The notes under the pieces: generated by a model
Told to the model about the DNA's origin: nothing
The model's input: the letters and a program-made list of their open reading frames with translations, nothing else
The model's database searches: none
Position numbers and translations under genes: made by a program
From: Acidobacteriaceae bacterium
GTDB taxonomy: Bacteria > Acidobacteriota > Terriglobia > Terriglobales > Acidobacteriaceae
Direction: 5' to 3'
NCBI GenBank assembly: GCA_003165075.1
Contig: PLSM01000027.1
Span: forward strand, 16,914-52,811
DNA: 35,898 nt
Part shown: in pieces, positions 14,289 to 28,600 of the stretch
Layout: every line of letters begins with the position of its first letter
Position numbering within the stretch: position 1 is the first letter of the stretch

Positions 14289-16688
14289 GTGCCGATTCGT
14301 GCCCGTGTATCTTGCATCGCCATTTTCCTTTTTCTCGCTTCTTGCTTTACTCCGTCGCAGGCTCAACACCCGGGCAATACCAACCCTATTTACGAGCAAT
14401 TGCGCGGGCTTTTGCCGGGAGACGAGGTGATCTCGGTAAACAATCTGGACCTGCACCGCGATGCAGCTACCCTCACGTTTCGTAGCGGGGAATTTGCCTT
14501 TTATAGAGAGGTGAACGGCAAGGTAACGGGCGCGGTATTCAAGGGCGACGGTCATCTTCACGTGACGCCTCCGACCGCTGAGGAGCGCCATAATCTGGCC
14601 ATCGTCAACAAGACCGAGGAGTTTGACGAAGACTTCAGCGAAGCGGTGCTGCGCTTTACCGACGCCACCGCGGCAGAGCTTCGCAGGGCCTCTACGGGCA
14701 AGGGCGCGCCGGACTCTGAATTCAGCAAGGCAGCGCAGGAGTTTCACAATTTCGAGCGCCTCAAGCTAAAGGACAATCTGGATCTGCGGCTGTTGGAAGA
14801 CGTACTCAGCCCAGTACCGGGAAACTATTTCCTTGCTGTCCTGCACGGGAAAAAATATCCTCATCTCCTCTTTTCGCTCGATCCTCATGGGGTTCCGGAT
14901 GTGTCACCCGAAGAGGTTGCGCTGCTCAACTGGAGCGATTGGGGTGAGACTTACCCGCTGGCGTTCTATCGCGCCGCCGAGTACGCCAACAGCACGGCCA
15001 ACGGCAGCGAACGTAACGCCGCCTACAGAATTACGAACGAGAACCTCGATGTCTCGATTGAAAAGAGTGGCCTGCTCACCAGCCTTGCCACGGTGGAGAT
15101 TCGCGCGGACCAGGACGGCACCGTGGTGATTCCGCTCGATCTTTATCCCACCCTGCGCGTGACCCGTGTAGAGACCGGGAAGGGTGACCCCCTCGACTTC
15201 GTACAGGAAAAGAAGGACGAGGACGCCGATTTTGGAGTATTGCTGGCCAAGCCGCTCAGCAAGGGCGAGTCCACCACAATTCGCATCTCTTACAGCGGCA
15301 AAGACGTGGTACAGAACGAGGGCGGAGCGAATTACTATCCCATTGCCCGCCAAAGCTGGTATCCCAACTCCTCCCAGGGCCTGGGCGATTACGCCACATA
15401 TCACATGCTGTTTCATGTTCCTAAGGGCCTGCAACTGATCGCCACGGGAACCAAGGTGAACGAGAACACGGACGGAAAGATCACCACTTCCGAGTGGAAG
15501 ACCGATGTGCCATTGCCAGTCGTGGGCTTCAACCTCGGCAGGTTCACCATGAAGGAGGCGACGGTAGAAAACAAGCTGGCCAACAATCTCACCATCGATG
15601 CCTATGCCAACACCACGCCGCCGGACGAGCTGTCCAATCTGGCCGACCTCAATCTGGGAAATTTCAGTGCGCCATCCATGCTCCCTACGCAACTGAGCCA
15701 GGGTGAAGTGGCCGCGCGCATCTATTCCAGCTACTTCGGTACACTTCCATTCGCAAAGGTAGCAATTACTCAGCAGTTTGCGTGCAATTATGGCCAAAGC
15801 TGGCCCATGCTCGTCTACCTGCCGATCTGCGGATTTCTCGACACCACGCAGCAAAACTCCCTGGGTCTGCGCCCCGAGGATATGTATTGGAAGGTCGTTA
15901 CGCCTCATGAGGTAGCGCACCAGTGGTGGGGACAGACCGTCGGCTTTCGCAGCTATCGAGATCAGTGGATGAGCGAAGGGTTTGCCAATACTTCGGCTTC
16001 CATCTTCCTGCAACTTACGCGGCCCAAGCCCGACGACTTTCGCGAATTCTGGAAGCAGCAGCGCAAGCTCATTACAGAAAAGAATGCGATGGGCTTTCGG
16101 CCTATCGATGTAGGGCCCGTGACCATGGGCTTTCGGCTTAGTTCTCAAAAAACGGGCTGGGACATCTACCAGAATCTCGTCTATCCCAAGGGTGCGTACA
16201 TTCTGCACATGATCCGGATGATGATGTGGACGCCCCAGGAAGGCGAAGAGCGCTTCAAGGCCACCATGCACGACTTTCTGGATACCTACCGCATGCAGGC
16301 CGCGACCACCGAGGAGTTCAAGGCCATGGTCGAAAAGCATATGAGCACGCAGATGGACCTGGACCACAATCACCGCATGGATTGGTTCTTCAACCAATAC
16401 GTCTACGGCACCGAGCTGCCCACCTACCACTTTGAGGGCCAAGCCACACCCAACGACAAAGGAACCAGCATCCACTTCAAGTTGACGCAATCAGGAGTGT
16501 CGCCAGGCTTCAAAAACCTTGTGCCAATTTACTTGGAATTCGCCGATGGCAAAGTCATTCACCTGGGTGGGATCCCCATCATCGGCCCAACGACAATGGA
16601 GCAAACAGCGCAACTTCCCAAGATGCCGGGCCCCATCAAGCGGCTCATGATCAATTACTATTACGACGTGCTGTGCATCGAGAATTAG
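14289..16688 (+). CDS. Secreted M1-like zinc metallopeptidase lacking a GAMEN motif
   Basis: A probable secreted zinc peptidase of the gluzincin M1 clan. I chose the GTG at 14289 because GAGGGGG lies 8 bases upstream and the protein then starts with a clean signal peptide (PIRARVSCIAIFLFLASC, then AQ); the alternative ATG at 14247 adds 14 polar residues. Counting from 14289, the zinc site is H540-E541-V-A-H544 and E563 in WMSEGFAN, the HEXXH-x18-E spacing of M1. The region where aminopeptidases carry GxMEN instead reads NYGQSWPMLVYLP, so classical N-terminal amine recognition is missing and exopeptidase activity is doubtful. An N-terminal domain of about 250 residues precedes the M1 fold. It converges on the PFOR gene. 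Confidence 0.85.
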   Translation: MPIRARVSCIAIFLFLASCFTPSQAQHPGNTNPIYEQLRGLLPGDEVISVNNLDLHRDAATLTFRSGEFAFYREVNGKVTGAVFKGDGHLHVTPPTAEERHNLAIVNKTEEFDEDFSEAVLRFTDATAAELRRASTGKGAPDSEFSKAAQEFHNFERLKLKDNLDLRLLEDVLSPVPGNYFLAVLHGKKYPHLLFSLDPHGVPDVSPEEVALLNWSDWGETYPLAFYRAAEYANSTANGSERNAAYRITNENLDVSIEKSGLLTSLATVEIRADQDGTVVIPLDLYPTLRVTRVETGKGDPLDFVQEKKDEDADFGVLLAKPLSKGESTTIRISYSGKDVVQNEGGANYYPIARQSWYPNSSQGLGDYATYHMLFHVPKGLQLIATGTKVNENTDGKITTSEWKTDVPLPVVGFNLGRFTMKEATVENKLANNLTIDAYANTTPPDELSNLADLNLGNFSAPSMLPTQLSQGEVAARIYSSYFGTLPFAKVAITQQFACNYGQSWPMLVYLPICGFLDTTQQNSLGLRPEDMYWKVVTPHEVAHQWWGQTVGFRSYRDQWMSEGFANTSASIFLQLTRPKPDDFREFWKQQRKLITEKNAMGFRPIDVGPVTMGFRLSSQKTGWDIYQNLVYPKGAYILHMIRMMMWTPQEGEERFKATMHDFLDTYRMQAATTEEFKAMVEKHMSTQMDLDHNHRMDWFFNQYVYGTELPTYHFEGQATPNDKGTSIHFKLTQSGVSPGFKNLVPIYLEFADGKVIHLGGIPIIGPTTMEQTAQLPKMPGPIKRLMINYYYDVLCIEN

Positions 16689-16736
16689 ACCCCGGGCCTT
16701 CGCCTGTGAGTCAAAATCGTACGCTTCAAGCACAGA

Positions 16737-16765
16737 ACGCGGACCCCGAGGTCCGCGTTTTGTGT
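16737..16765 (+). terminator. Terminator between the M1-like and PFOR genes
   Basis: A perfect 10-bp stem (16737-16746 with 16751-16760) and a 4-base loop end in TTTT on the plus strand. It lies between convergent genes and could also work in the minus direction, where the T run is poorer. Confidence 0.8.
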
Positions 16766-16787
16766 GTTGAGTGAGACTTGGGCTAAA

Positions 16788-21503
<4,716 letters not shown>

Positions 21504-21576
21504 AAAACCCCCTGTGTGCGTCCTGTTCCTGTTTCCGTACCTGCGCCGCGTGGTATGCGCCCATCCGGCTGAACAC

Positions 21577-21595
21577 CTTCGGGTCGACCCCGAAG
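21577..21595. repeat. Inverted repeat upstream of PFOR, possible operator
   Basis: CTTCGGG (21577-21583) and CCCGAAG (21589-21595) are perfect arms around a 5-base centre containing TCGA. It lies 74 bases before the PFOR start codon. Confidence 0.35.
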
Positions 21596-21922
21596 ATAAG
21601 TGGCAACGATCCTGCAACCTGTGCGCAATTCAGTTAGTTCAGTGCGCCCTGCGCCTGCCCCGCCACGCTGCGGCCCTGCATGCACCTGGTTCCATTCGCT
21701 CTGCGACCCGCAACCTGCTGCGGCTCAATCCGATACCCCTGTCAAGTCTAATTGCCGTCATGGCGAGCGAGGAACTCTAAGGGGAGAGTTACCCGTGAAA
21801 ACGGCCTAGTGATCAGTATGCACCTGCAGTGGGAGACGATGTACCAAGGGGTGGGATTTCTGCCGGACGTTTCAAACTGTGGTCCTTGCAAGCTTAAGCA
21901 CTTCAACGCGCCGCTCCAGTAC

Positions 21923-21928
21923 TATACT
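21923..21928 (+). promoter_or_regulatory. Candidate -10 box of the dehydrogenase gene
   Basis: TATACT 35 bases before the ATG at 21964. The -35 side is weak (TTCAAC at 21902-21907, spacing 15), so support is modest. Confidence 0.3.
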
Positions 21929-21963
21929 TGGACCGGTTCCAGAAATCATCGATTGGCGAAGCA

Positions 21964-22755
21964 ATGCAAGAGACAAATCTGCAATTCGGCCAACAGTTTG
22001 CCCGTTATCCCAGTCTGCAGGGACGAGCCGTGCTGGTCACCGGCGGCGCCACCGGCATTGGCGAGGCCATCGTGTCTCATTTTGCGCGGCAAGGCTCTCG
22101 GGTCGCCTTCTTCGACATCCAGGATGAACCCGCTCGCCGGCTGGCGGAGTCCCTGGCCGCGGAAGGCTGCCCCGCACCTCGCTTTATCCACTGCGACCTG
22201 ACCGATGTAGAAGCCCTGCAGGCCGCCGTCCGGCAGGCTCTCGCCGCTCTCGGCACCGTGGATGTGCTGGTAAATAACGCGGCCAACGACCAGCGTCACA
22301 CCATCGAAGAGGTGACCCCGGCTTACTGGGACAGCTCGATGGCCATCAATCTGCGCCCCCAGTTCTTCATGATTCAGGCCGTAGTGCCGGCCATGCGCGC
22401 CGCCGGCAGCGGATCCATCATTAACATGAGTTCGATCTCGTGGAAGATTCCTGACACGGGTTTGCCGCTCTATATCACAGCCAAGGCCGCCATTGTGGGG
22501 CTCACGCGCACCATGGCCCACGAACTCGGGTCAGCCAACATTCGCGTCAATGCGGTGTTGCCCGGCGGCATCTCCACCGAGCGCCAGAGACGCCTCTGGT
22601 ACACGCCGGAATACAAGGCCAAGATACTTTCCAACCAGGCGCTCAAACGCGATCTTGTGCCGGAAGACGTTGCCCGGCTGGTGCTGTTCCTGGGCGCCGA
22701 CGATTCCAGCGCCATCACGAATCAGAGCTACATTGTGGACGGCGGGTGGGTTTAG
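21964..22755 (+). CDS. Short-chain dehydrogenase, probably a sugar dehydrogenase
   Basis: A 263-residue classical SDR. The cofactor loop is TGGATGIG (26-33), with Asp51 after the second strand suggesting NAD preference. NNAAN (104-108) and the catalytic Ser157, Tyr170 and Lys174 are present. The C-terminal part (LKRDLVPEDVARLVLFLGADDSS, then YIVDGGWV) resembles aldose 1-dehydrogenases and related sugar or sugar-acid SDRs, but substrate cannot be fixed. The start is the ATG at 21964; an upstream in-frame TTG at 21928 overlaps the proposed -10 box. It precedes the GH63-like gene by 29 bases in the same direction, so both are probably one transcription unit and the sugar released may be its substrate. 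Confidence 0.85.
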   Translation: MQETNLQFGQQFARYPSLQGRAVLVTGGATGIGEAIVSHFARQGSRVAFFDIQDEPARRLAESLAAEGCPAPRFIHCDLTDVEALQAAVRQALAALGTVDVLVNNAANDQRHTIEEVTPAYWDSSMAINLRPQFFMIQAVVPAMRAAGSGSIINMSSISWKIPDTGLPLYITAKAAIVGLTRTMAHELGSANIRVNAVLPGGISTERQRRLWYTPEYKAKILSNQALKRDLVPEDVARLVLFLGADDSSAITNQSYIVDGGWV

Positions 22756-22784
22756 CTGACCACATGCCGCCGCAAAGGATTTTG

Positions 22785-24791
22785 ATGAAGACCTTCAGCA
22801 ATGCCTTTCAGGTTGCCGCCGCATGGTGTGTCCTTGGCCTGTTGATTGTCGATTGTGCGTCTGCCGCCATGGCCCAGGCAGCCACCAGCGCCGTCTCTCA
22901 AGCCCCATCGAGGTCGGTCGGCGATCAGACCGCGCCACAGCCGGCGTCCCCGGAGTACCGCCAGTTGCAGCGCCGCTTGGCGCAGGGGTGGAACACCTGG
23001 GACGTGCATAGCGTCACCACCCATGTGCTGCTGCCCGAAGGCCTTGCGATTCACATCGGACTCAAAAACAACGGCACAGTGAATGGCGATGAATTCTTGT
23101 CCGATGCACTCATCGGCAGGTTGGAGCCCGGCGCGGAGCAGGTGGTCCCGGGACCACACACATGGGACGGCAGTTTTGCCGAATTGCGCGTCACGTGGAA
23201 AGGACATAGCTGGCGCGTGCAGAGCGCGCGCGACGGCGCTGACTTGGTCTTGCTCGCCACACCGCTGCCTTCCACACCCGTTCCTACTCTGCCGGCCACG
23301 ATTGTTTTTTCTGTCAACTTTCTGTGGAATTTCCCCGGCACGGCTATGCGCCGCGCGAATTTCATCGAGACCCACGGAGCGGCTGGCCTGGTTGCTGTGT
23401 ATTGCACCTGTGCGGGGCCCGGTGCGCAGGAAGACCGCCGCGTGCAAATCCCCATCGGAGGACCCTATTTTGCAGCCGATTTCACCGCGCCTGTAGGCGT
23501 AAGCACCGGCAAGCGGCGCACGGTTTCTGAGATCACCGCGGCCATCGAGCGGCAGCGTATCGCGTATGAACACTCCATCACCCTTGCAGGCAAGGCCGGC
23601 CCCACTCTGAGTGCGATCGAAACCACCATGGGCTGGGACACGATCTACGACCCCGCGGGCGGGCGGGTCTTCTCTCCCATTACCCGCATCTGGAGCGTCG
23701 ATTGGGGTGGCTACGTGCTCGCGGACTGGGATACGTTCTTCGCCTCGACGCTGGCTTCCGTCGGAGACCGGGACCTGGCCTATGCCAACACTATGGAGAT
23801 GCTCCACGAAGTGACCCCTGCGGGCTTCGTCCCCAACTATGCCCGCCCCGGAGGCTGGAAGAGCTTTGACCGCTCGGAACCGCCCGTGGGGTCCATCACC
23901 GCCCTCGGCCTTTACAACAAGTTTCACGACCGCTGGTTCCTTGAGGACGCATTCAAGCCCCTGCTGCGCTGGAACCGGTGGTGGGCCGAACATCGCGACA
24001 TCCAGGGCTACCTCGCCTGGGGCAGCGACGGCGACAACCAGCCGGAAAACCTGAACGATGGGTGGAACGGCACGCGCGCCGGCGCAATTCTCGAGTCGGG
24101 CCTCGACAACAGCCCCATGTACGACTCCACGACCTACGATCCCGAGTCCCATCTGCTGGCATACGCCGACGTAGGCCTGATGAGCATGTACATCGCCGAC
24201 TGCGATGCCCTTGCGCAGATCGCCGAAACGCTCAACAAGCCGGCCGAAGCGAAGGAACTGAAGGAGCGGAGCGCTCATTATCGAGCCAGGCTGCTGACGC
24301 TGTGGGATGACCATGCAGGCATCTTTCTCAACAAGGACCTGCGCACCGGCCAATCCAACCTGCGTCTTTCTCCCACCAACTTCTATCCCATGATGGCCCA
24401 TGTGGCCACTCCCGAACAGGCCAGAATCATGGTTGAAAAGCACCTGCTCAATCCCGATGAATTCTGGGGCGAGTGGGTCATTCCTTCCATCGAGCGCAAC
24501 GATCCAGCCTTCCATGACCAGGACTACTGGCGCGGCCGCATCTGGGGCCCGATGAACTACCTCGTCTACCTTGGATTGCGCAACTACGGCCAGCCTGAAG
24601 TACGCCGGGAATTCGCACAGAAGTCCTACAACCTGTTTCTGAAGGAGTGGGCTGAGAAGGGCCACGTGCACGAAAACTACAACGCCATCACCGGAACCGG
24701 CGACGACGTCAACAGCAGCGATCGCTTCTACCATTGGGGAGCCCTGCTGGGGTACGTGGAATATCTTGAGCAGAGCCAGGCGGAAAAGTAG
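22785..24791 (+). CDS. GH63-like (MGH1-type) secreted glycosidase
   Basis: A 668-residue secreted (alpha/alpha)6-barrel glycoside hydrolase of the GH63/mannosyl-oligosaccharide glucosidase-like group. The ATG at 22785 follows AAGGAT and opens a signal peptide ending near the AMAQA at 29-33. The signature ESGLDNSPMYD spans 437-447, with Asp441 the likely general acid, and HENYN near Glu630 carries the likely base; this pair is typical of GH63 inverting enzymes. Substrates in the family include Glc3-oligosaccharides, mannosylglycerate and other alpha-glucosides, so the exact linkage is open. Trp-rich motifs (GWDTIYD, WSVDWGGY, WDTFFAS) line the barrel as in trehalase-like folds. It is co-directional with the SDR and the GH38 gene. 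Confidence 0.83.
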   Translation: MKTFSNAFQVAAAWCVLGLLIVDCASAAMAQAATSAVSQAPSRSVGDQTAPQPASPEYRQLQRRLAQGWNTWDVHSVTTHVLLPEGLAIHIGLKNNGTVNGDEFLSDALIGRLEPGAEQVVPGPHTWDGSFAELRVTWKGHSWRVQSARDGADLVLLATPLPSTPVPTLPATIVFSVNFLWNFPGTAMRRANFIETHGAAGLVAVYCTCAGPGAQEDRRVQIPIGGPYFAADFTAPVGVSTGKRRTVSEITAAIERQRIAYEHSITLAGKAGPTLSAIETTMGWDTIYDPAGGRVFSPITRIWSVDWGGYVLADWDTFFASTLASVGDRDLAYANTMEMLHEVTPAGFVPNYARPGGWKSFDRSEPPVGSITALGLYNKFHDRWFLEDAFKPLLRWNRWWAEHRDIQGYLAWGSDGDNQPENLNDGWNGTRAGAILESGLDNSPMYDSTTYDPESHLLAYADVGLMSMYIADCDALAQIAETLNKPAEAKELKERSAHYRARLLTLWDDHAGIFLNKDLRTGQSNLRLSPTNFYPMMAHVATPEQARIMVEKHLLNPDEFWGEWVIPSIERNDPAFHDQDYWRGRIWGPMNYLVYLGLRNYGQPEVRREFAQKSYNLFLKEWAEKGHVHENYNAITGTGDDVNSSDRFYHWGALLGYVEYLEQSQAEK

Positions 24792-24968
24792 CTTGGCCAA
24801 ACAGGCGATCCCCGCGCCGCACCGAGGTTTCTGACGATTCGGCATTCACTTTATCGACTACAATCGGGCCGGAATCCACAAGAGGTTGAGAATCGCACCG
24901 GCAATGGCTGCTGGTATTTCGGACCACGTTTGGAGCTACGAGGAAATCGCGTTGCTGGCAAGGTGACA

Positions 24969-25148
24969 ATGATGGGCGGACCTATCATTTCCGGAGGCAA
25001 ACCGCGACTGGAAGCGCTGTTCCTTGTTGCCTTGGTAACGCTTCTCTGTGTACTAATGAGTCCTCAGCTTACCGCTATGATCCTCGGGTACGTGCCACAG
25101 CTCGCGCCTGTTCTTGACTGGCTTCATCGTGTCCTAGATCGAAACTGA
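24969..25148 (+). CDS. Small membrane protein, 59 residues, unknown
   Basis: An ATG at 24969, with a second at 24972, follows AAGGTG and encodes 59 residues: a Gly/Lys N-terminus (MMGGPIISGGKPR), one clear hydrophobic helix (LEALFLVALVTLLCVLM) and a second amphipathic stretch ending HRVLDRN. Codon use resembles real genes and the frame is cleanly terminated by TGA. No family is recognised. It sits alone between two glycosidase genes. Short length makes chance possible. Confidence 0.42.
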   Translation: MMGGPIISGGKPRLEALFLVALVTLLCVLMSPQLTAMILGYVPQLAPVLDWLHRVLDRN

Positions 25149-25274
25149 GGCGCGACCGGCAGTTCGTTTTCCCCGACCCCCTGTCGCCCCACAGAAAGTC
25201 GACATCGACTACAGGAGTTGCGCACCCGCAACCCCGAGGCGATAGCTTAAGATTCTTCGGGGGAGTAAATCGCT

Positions 25275-28200
25275 ATGTTTCGAGTTGTAAAGCTGAGCCG
25301 TCACCCGATTCCGGGTGTGTTTGTTGCCGTTCTTGTCGCCGTTTGCGCAGCGATTCTGTTTAGCAGTTGCGCCTCTGCACAAACCTCCACCGCCAACCTG
25401 GAGCCTCAATCCCGCGCCATCCTCACTCGCCTTGCCGGCCTGACCGAATTGCCTGACGGAGCATGGAAGCTCCACTCCGGCGACCTGCCGCACGGTGAGG
25501 CTGCAAATCTGGATGAGAGCACGTGGCAGCCAATCGCCAAGGGGAGCAAAGCTTCCAACGACGCGGTGTGGTTTCGCCAGACCTACCAGATTCCTCCCAC
25601 GCTCAATGGCTACGACCTGACCGGCTCGCGCATCTGGTTCCAGTTCCACGCCGGCGCCAATGGACCCATGCCCCAGATTCTCTACTTCAATGGCCGCCGC
25701 GTAGCTATGGGCGACGACCTTGAGCCCATTGTCCTCTTCGACGATGTCCACCCCGGCGACAAGGTCACGGTGGCCGTGAAGTTGCTGCACACCGTAGACA
25801 CCAAGAGCTTCGACGGTGCGACCCTGCGCATTGAATTCCCCGAGAGCCGGCCCAATCCTGAGGATCTGCGCCTCGAATTCCTTACCGCGGCCCTGCTGGT
25901 TCCCTCCCTCGCGCCCGGCGACACTGCTTCGTTGGCCACGCTCAATGCGGCCGTTCGCGCCGTGGACGCGGCTGCTCTCGACGCCCACGACCAGGCCCGG
26001 TTCGACGCCAGCCTGAAGGCGGCGCATGAAAAGCTTGAAGCCCTCACGCCCCTCGAACACCAGGCCACATTGCATCTCTCCGGCAACTCACACATCGACG
26101 CGGCCTGGCTGTGGCCATGGACCGAAACCGTCGACGTGGTCAAGCGCACCTTCGGCACCGCGCTGCAACTTATGTACGAGTATCCGCAATACACCTACAC
26201 CCAGTCCGCGGCGGCCTACAACGAGTGGCTGGCCCAGAAGTATCCCGACATGAATACCGAGATCGCCCAGCGCATCAAGGAAGGCCGTTGGGAAATCGTC
26301 GGCGGCATGTGGGTCGAGCCGGATCTGAACATGCCCGATGGCGAGTCTCTTGTCCGCCAGTTGCTGGTCGGCAAGCGCTGGTTCAAGCAGGCCTATGGCG
26401 TCGATGTGCGCATCGGCTGGAACCCCGATTCCTTCGGTTACACCTGGCAGTTGCCCCAAATCTACAAGAAGAGCGGCGTGGACTATTTCGTCACCCAGAA
26501 GATGGGGTGGAACGACACCAACCAATTGCCCTTCAAGTTCTTCTGGTGGGAGTCGCCGGACGGCTCCAAGGTGCTCGCCTATTTCCCTCACGATTACGGC
26601 AATACAGACCTCAACCCTGTCCGCTTGACCTATGATCTGGTCGGCGCGCGCCAGCACGCCATTGGTGAAACCGATCTTATGGACCTCTACGGGACCGGTG
26701 ACCACGGCGGCGGGCCCACCCGCGCCGTCCTCGATCAGGGCTTCCATTGGGCCGCGCCTGGCCACGTCACGCCCAAGTATGAGTTCGGTACCGCGCAGCC
26801 GTTCTTCTCTGCAGTCGAAAAGCAGATTGCGCCCGACAGTCCGGAGTGGAACTACCAGTCAATCGCCAAGGGCTACACCCCGCCAGCGGCCGTACCTGGC
26901 CAGATGGCCATTCCCACCTGGAAGAGCGAGCTGTACTTCGAATATCACCGCGGAGTGATGACCACCCAGGCCAACCACAAGCGCAACATGCGCGAGAGCG
27001 AAGAAGAAGTGATCAACGCCGAGAAGTGGTCTTCGCTGGCGTGGTTGGATGGCAAGAGCTACCCCGGAACCGAGCTCACCGAGGACTGGAAGAAGGTGCT
27101 CTTCAACCAGTTCCACGATCTGGCTGCCGGCTCGGGCATCAACGTGATCTATAAGGATGCCCAGAAGGACTACGACGTAGTCCGCTGGTCCACCGACGAG
27201 ATCAAGGCCGGTGCGTTGCAAACCGTGGACGAGCGAATCAACACCGCCGGCGCCGGCATCCCCGTCGTCGTTTACAACCCGCTTGCATGGGAACGTTCTG
27301 GCGAAATCAGCGTGCATGTGCAGGGAGCAAAGGCGGAAGGCGCCTCGGGAGCCCAGGTTGTCGAATTCAAAACCGACCAGAAAACCGGCGCCTCCGATGT
27401 CAGGCTCCACGTGCTCAAGGTTCCCGCTCTCGGATATAAAGTGGTCTGGGTCGGAACCAGCGCTCGTGAACATCCGGCAGGAGATAGGCCTGTCAGCGCA
27501 AAGGAAACGGGAAACTCGATCACCCTCGAAAACGAAGTTCTCCTCGTAACCGTCGACAAGCAATCCGGCTGCATCACGAGCCTCTTCGACAAGCGGTCAA
27601 AATTTGAGACTCTCGCTCCCGGCGCCTGCGGCAATCAACTCCAGTTCTTCAAAGACACGCCAAAGGAGTACGACGCATGGAATATCGATCCAGGTACTCT
27701 CGACGTTCCGCCCACGACAATGGACCATGCTGATTCGGTTGAGTTGCTCAAGACCGCCGAGCCCAGCATTCGTGTAACCCGCCACTGGCAGAATTCGAAG
27801 TTCGTCCAGACATTTGGCCTCGCGGCTGAAGGCGATCAAGTGAACGTCGACAACGAGATCGACTGGCACGAGTCGCACGTCCTCCTCAAGGCCGCCTTTG
27901 CGCTCGCCGCCACCGGCCCCTTTGCCACCTACGAAATTCCTTACGGAACCATTGATCGGCCTACCACCCGCAACAACAGTTGGGAGAAGGCGCAGTTTGA
28001 AGTTCCCGCCATGCGCTGGGCCGACCTGGGCGACGGCAAGCACGGCTTCAGCCTCATCAACGAGTCGAAGTTCGGCTACGACGCCGCGGGCAACCAGTTG
28101 CGGCTTACGCTGCTGCGCTCGCCCAAGTGGCCCGACCCCGACGCCGACATGGGCCACCATCACTTCCACTACGCGCTCTATCCGCACACCGGAACGTGGA

Positions 28201-28577
28201 AGGATGCGCTCACCATGCGTCATGGATGGGAGTACAACTACCCGCTCACCGGCGTGGTCACGTCGGCCCATGCAGGCTCGCTGCCTGTCGAACATTCCTT
28301 TGCTTCTGCGGCGCCGGAAAACATAGTTCTGTCCGCGGTCAAGAAGGCTGAAGACTCCAAGGGCCTCATCTTCCGCGCGTATGAGTGGGCAGGCAAGAAC
28401 TCTACAGTCGAGTTCCACGTGCCGCCGGGAGCCACCGGAGCCACTGTCACCAACCTCATGGAGGCCCCTGAAGGCGCCGCGCTCGCCGTAACAGGCGATG
28501 TGGTCAAGGCCCCCATCCACCCCTACGAAATCCTGACCATCTGTGTGGACTACCCCGGCGGCGGTCCCAGGGAGTAA
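25275..28577 (+). CDS. Alpha-mannosidase (GH38), secreted
   Basis: A 1100-residue GH38 retaining alpha-mannosidase. The ATG at 25275 follows GGGGGAG by 8 bases; residues 1-37 form a signal peptide ending ASAQ. After an N-terminal beta-sandwich domain, the catalytic core begins at HIDAAWLWPW (His273, Asp275, zinc ligands). GWNPDSFG carries Asp385, the expected nucleophile and zinc ligand, and GTGDHGGGPT supplies the later zinc histidine. NQFHDLAAGSGI marks the three-helix middle domain. A large beta-rich C-terminal region follows, of normal size for the family. Likely acts on alpha-linked mannose in N-glycans or mannans outside the cytoplasm. A strong hairpin follows at 28601. Confidence 0.92.
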   Translation: MFRVVKLSRHPIPGVFVAVLVAVCAAILFSSCASAQTSTANLEPQSRAILTRLAGLTELPDGAWKLHSGDLPHGEAANLDESTWQPIAKGSKASNDAVWFRQTYQIPPTLNGYDLTGSRIWFQFHAGANGPMPQILYFNGRRVAMGDDLEPIVLFDDVHPGDKVTVAVKLLHTVDTKSFDGATLRIEFPESRPNPEDLRLEFLTAALLVPSLAPGDTASLATLNAAVRAVDAAALDAHDQARFDASLKAAHEKLEALTPLEHQATLHLSGNSHIDAAWLWPWTETVDVVKRTFGTALQLMYEYPQYTYTQSAAAYNEWLAQKYPDMNTEIAQRIKEGRWEIVGGMWVEPDLNMPDGESLVRQLLVGKRWFKQAYGVDVRIGWNPDSFGYTWQLPQIYKKSGVDYFVTQKMGWNDTNQLPFKFFWWESPDGSKVLAYFPHDYGNTDLNPVRLTYDLVGARQHAIGETDLMDLYGTGDHGGGPTRAVLDQGFHWAAPGHVTPKYEFGTAQPFFSAVEKQIAPDSPEWNYQSIAKGYTPPAAVPGQMAIPTWKSELYFEYHRGVMTTQANHKRNMRESEEEVINAEKWSSLAWLDGKSYPGTELTEDWKKVLFNQFHDLAAGSGINVIYKDAQKDYDVVRWSTDEIKAGALQTVDERINTAGAGIPVVVYNPLAWERSGEISVHVQGAKAEGASGAQVVEFKTDQKTGASDVRLHVLKVPALGYKVVWVGTSAREHPAGDRPVSAKETGNSITLENEVLLVTVDKQSGCITSLFDKRSKFETLAPGACGNQLQFFKDTPKEYDAWNIDPGTLDVPPTTMDHADSVELLKTAEPSIRVTRHWQNSKFVQTFGLAAEGDQVNVDNEIDWHESHVLLKAAFALAATGPFATYEIPYGTIDRPTTRNNSWEKAQFEVPAMRWADLGDGKHGFSLINESKFGYDAAGNQLRLTLLRSPKWPDPDADMGHHHFHYALYPHTGTWKDALTMRHGWEYNYPLTGVVTSAHAGSLPVEHSFASAAPENIVLSAVKKAEDSKGLIFRAYEWAGKNSTVEFHVPPGATGATVTNLMEAPEGAALAVTGDVVKAPIHPYEILTICVDYPGGGPRE

Positions 28578-28600
28578 ATCCGCAACCTTATCCCAGCCTC

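Larger units (their letters stand above)
21504..21963. other. Divergent promoter region between PFOR and the dehydrogenase
   Basis: 460 bases without a convincing gene. It contains the inverted repeat at 21577-21595 and a -10-like TATACT at 21923. Short open frames here have no ribosome site or recognisable protein features. Confidence 0.55.

Noticed and set aside
14904..16490. A 528-codon minus-strand frame opposite the M1-like peptidase
   Set aside because: No domain or start signal; the opposite strand carries HEXXH-x18-E.
22752..24845. A 697-codon minus-strand frame opposite the GH63-like gene
   Set aside because: It has no recognisable domain, and the plus-strand frame has a signal peptide and the GH63 signature. 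It is a shadow frame.
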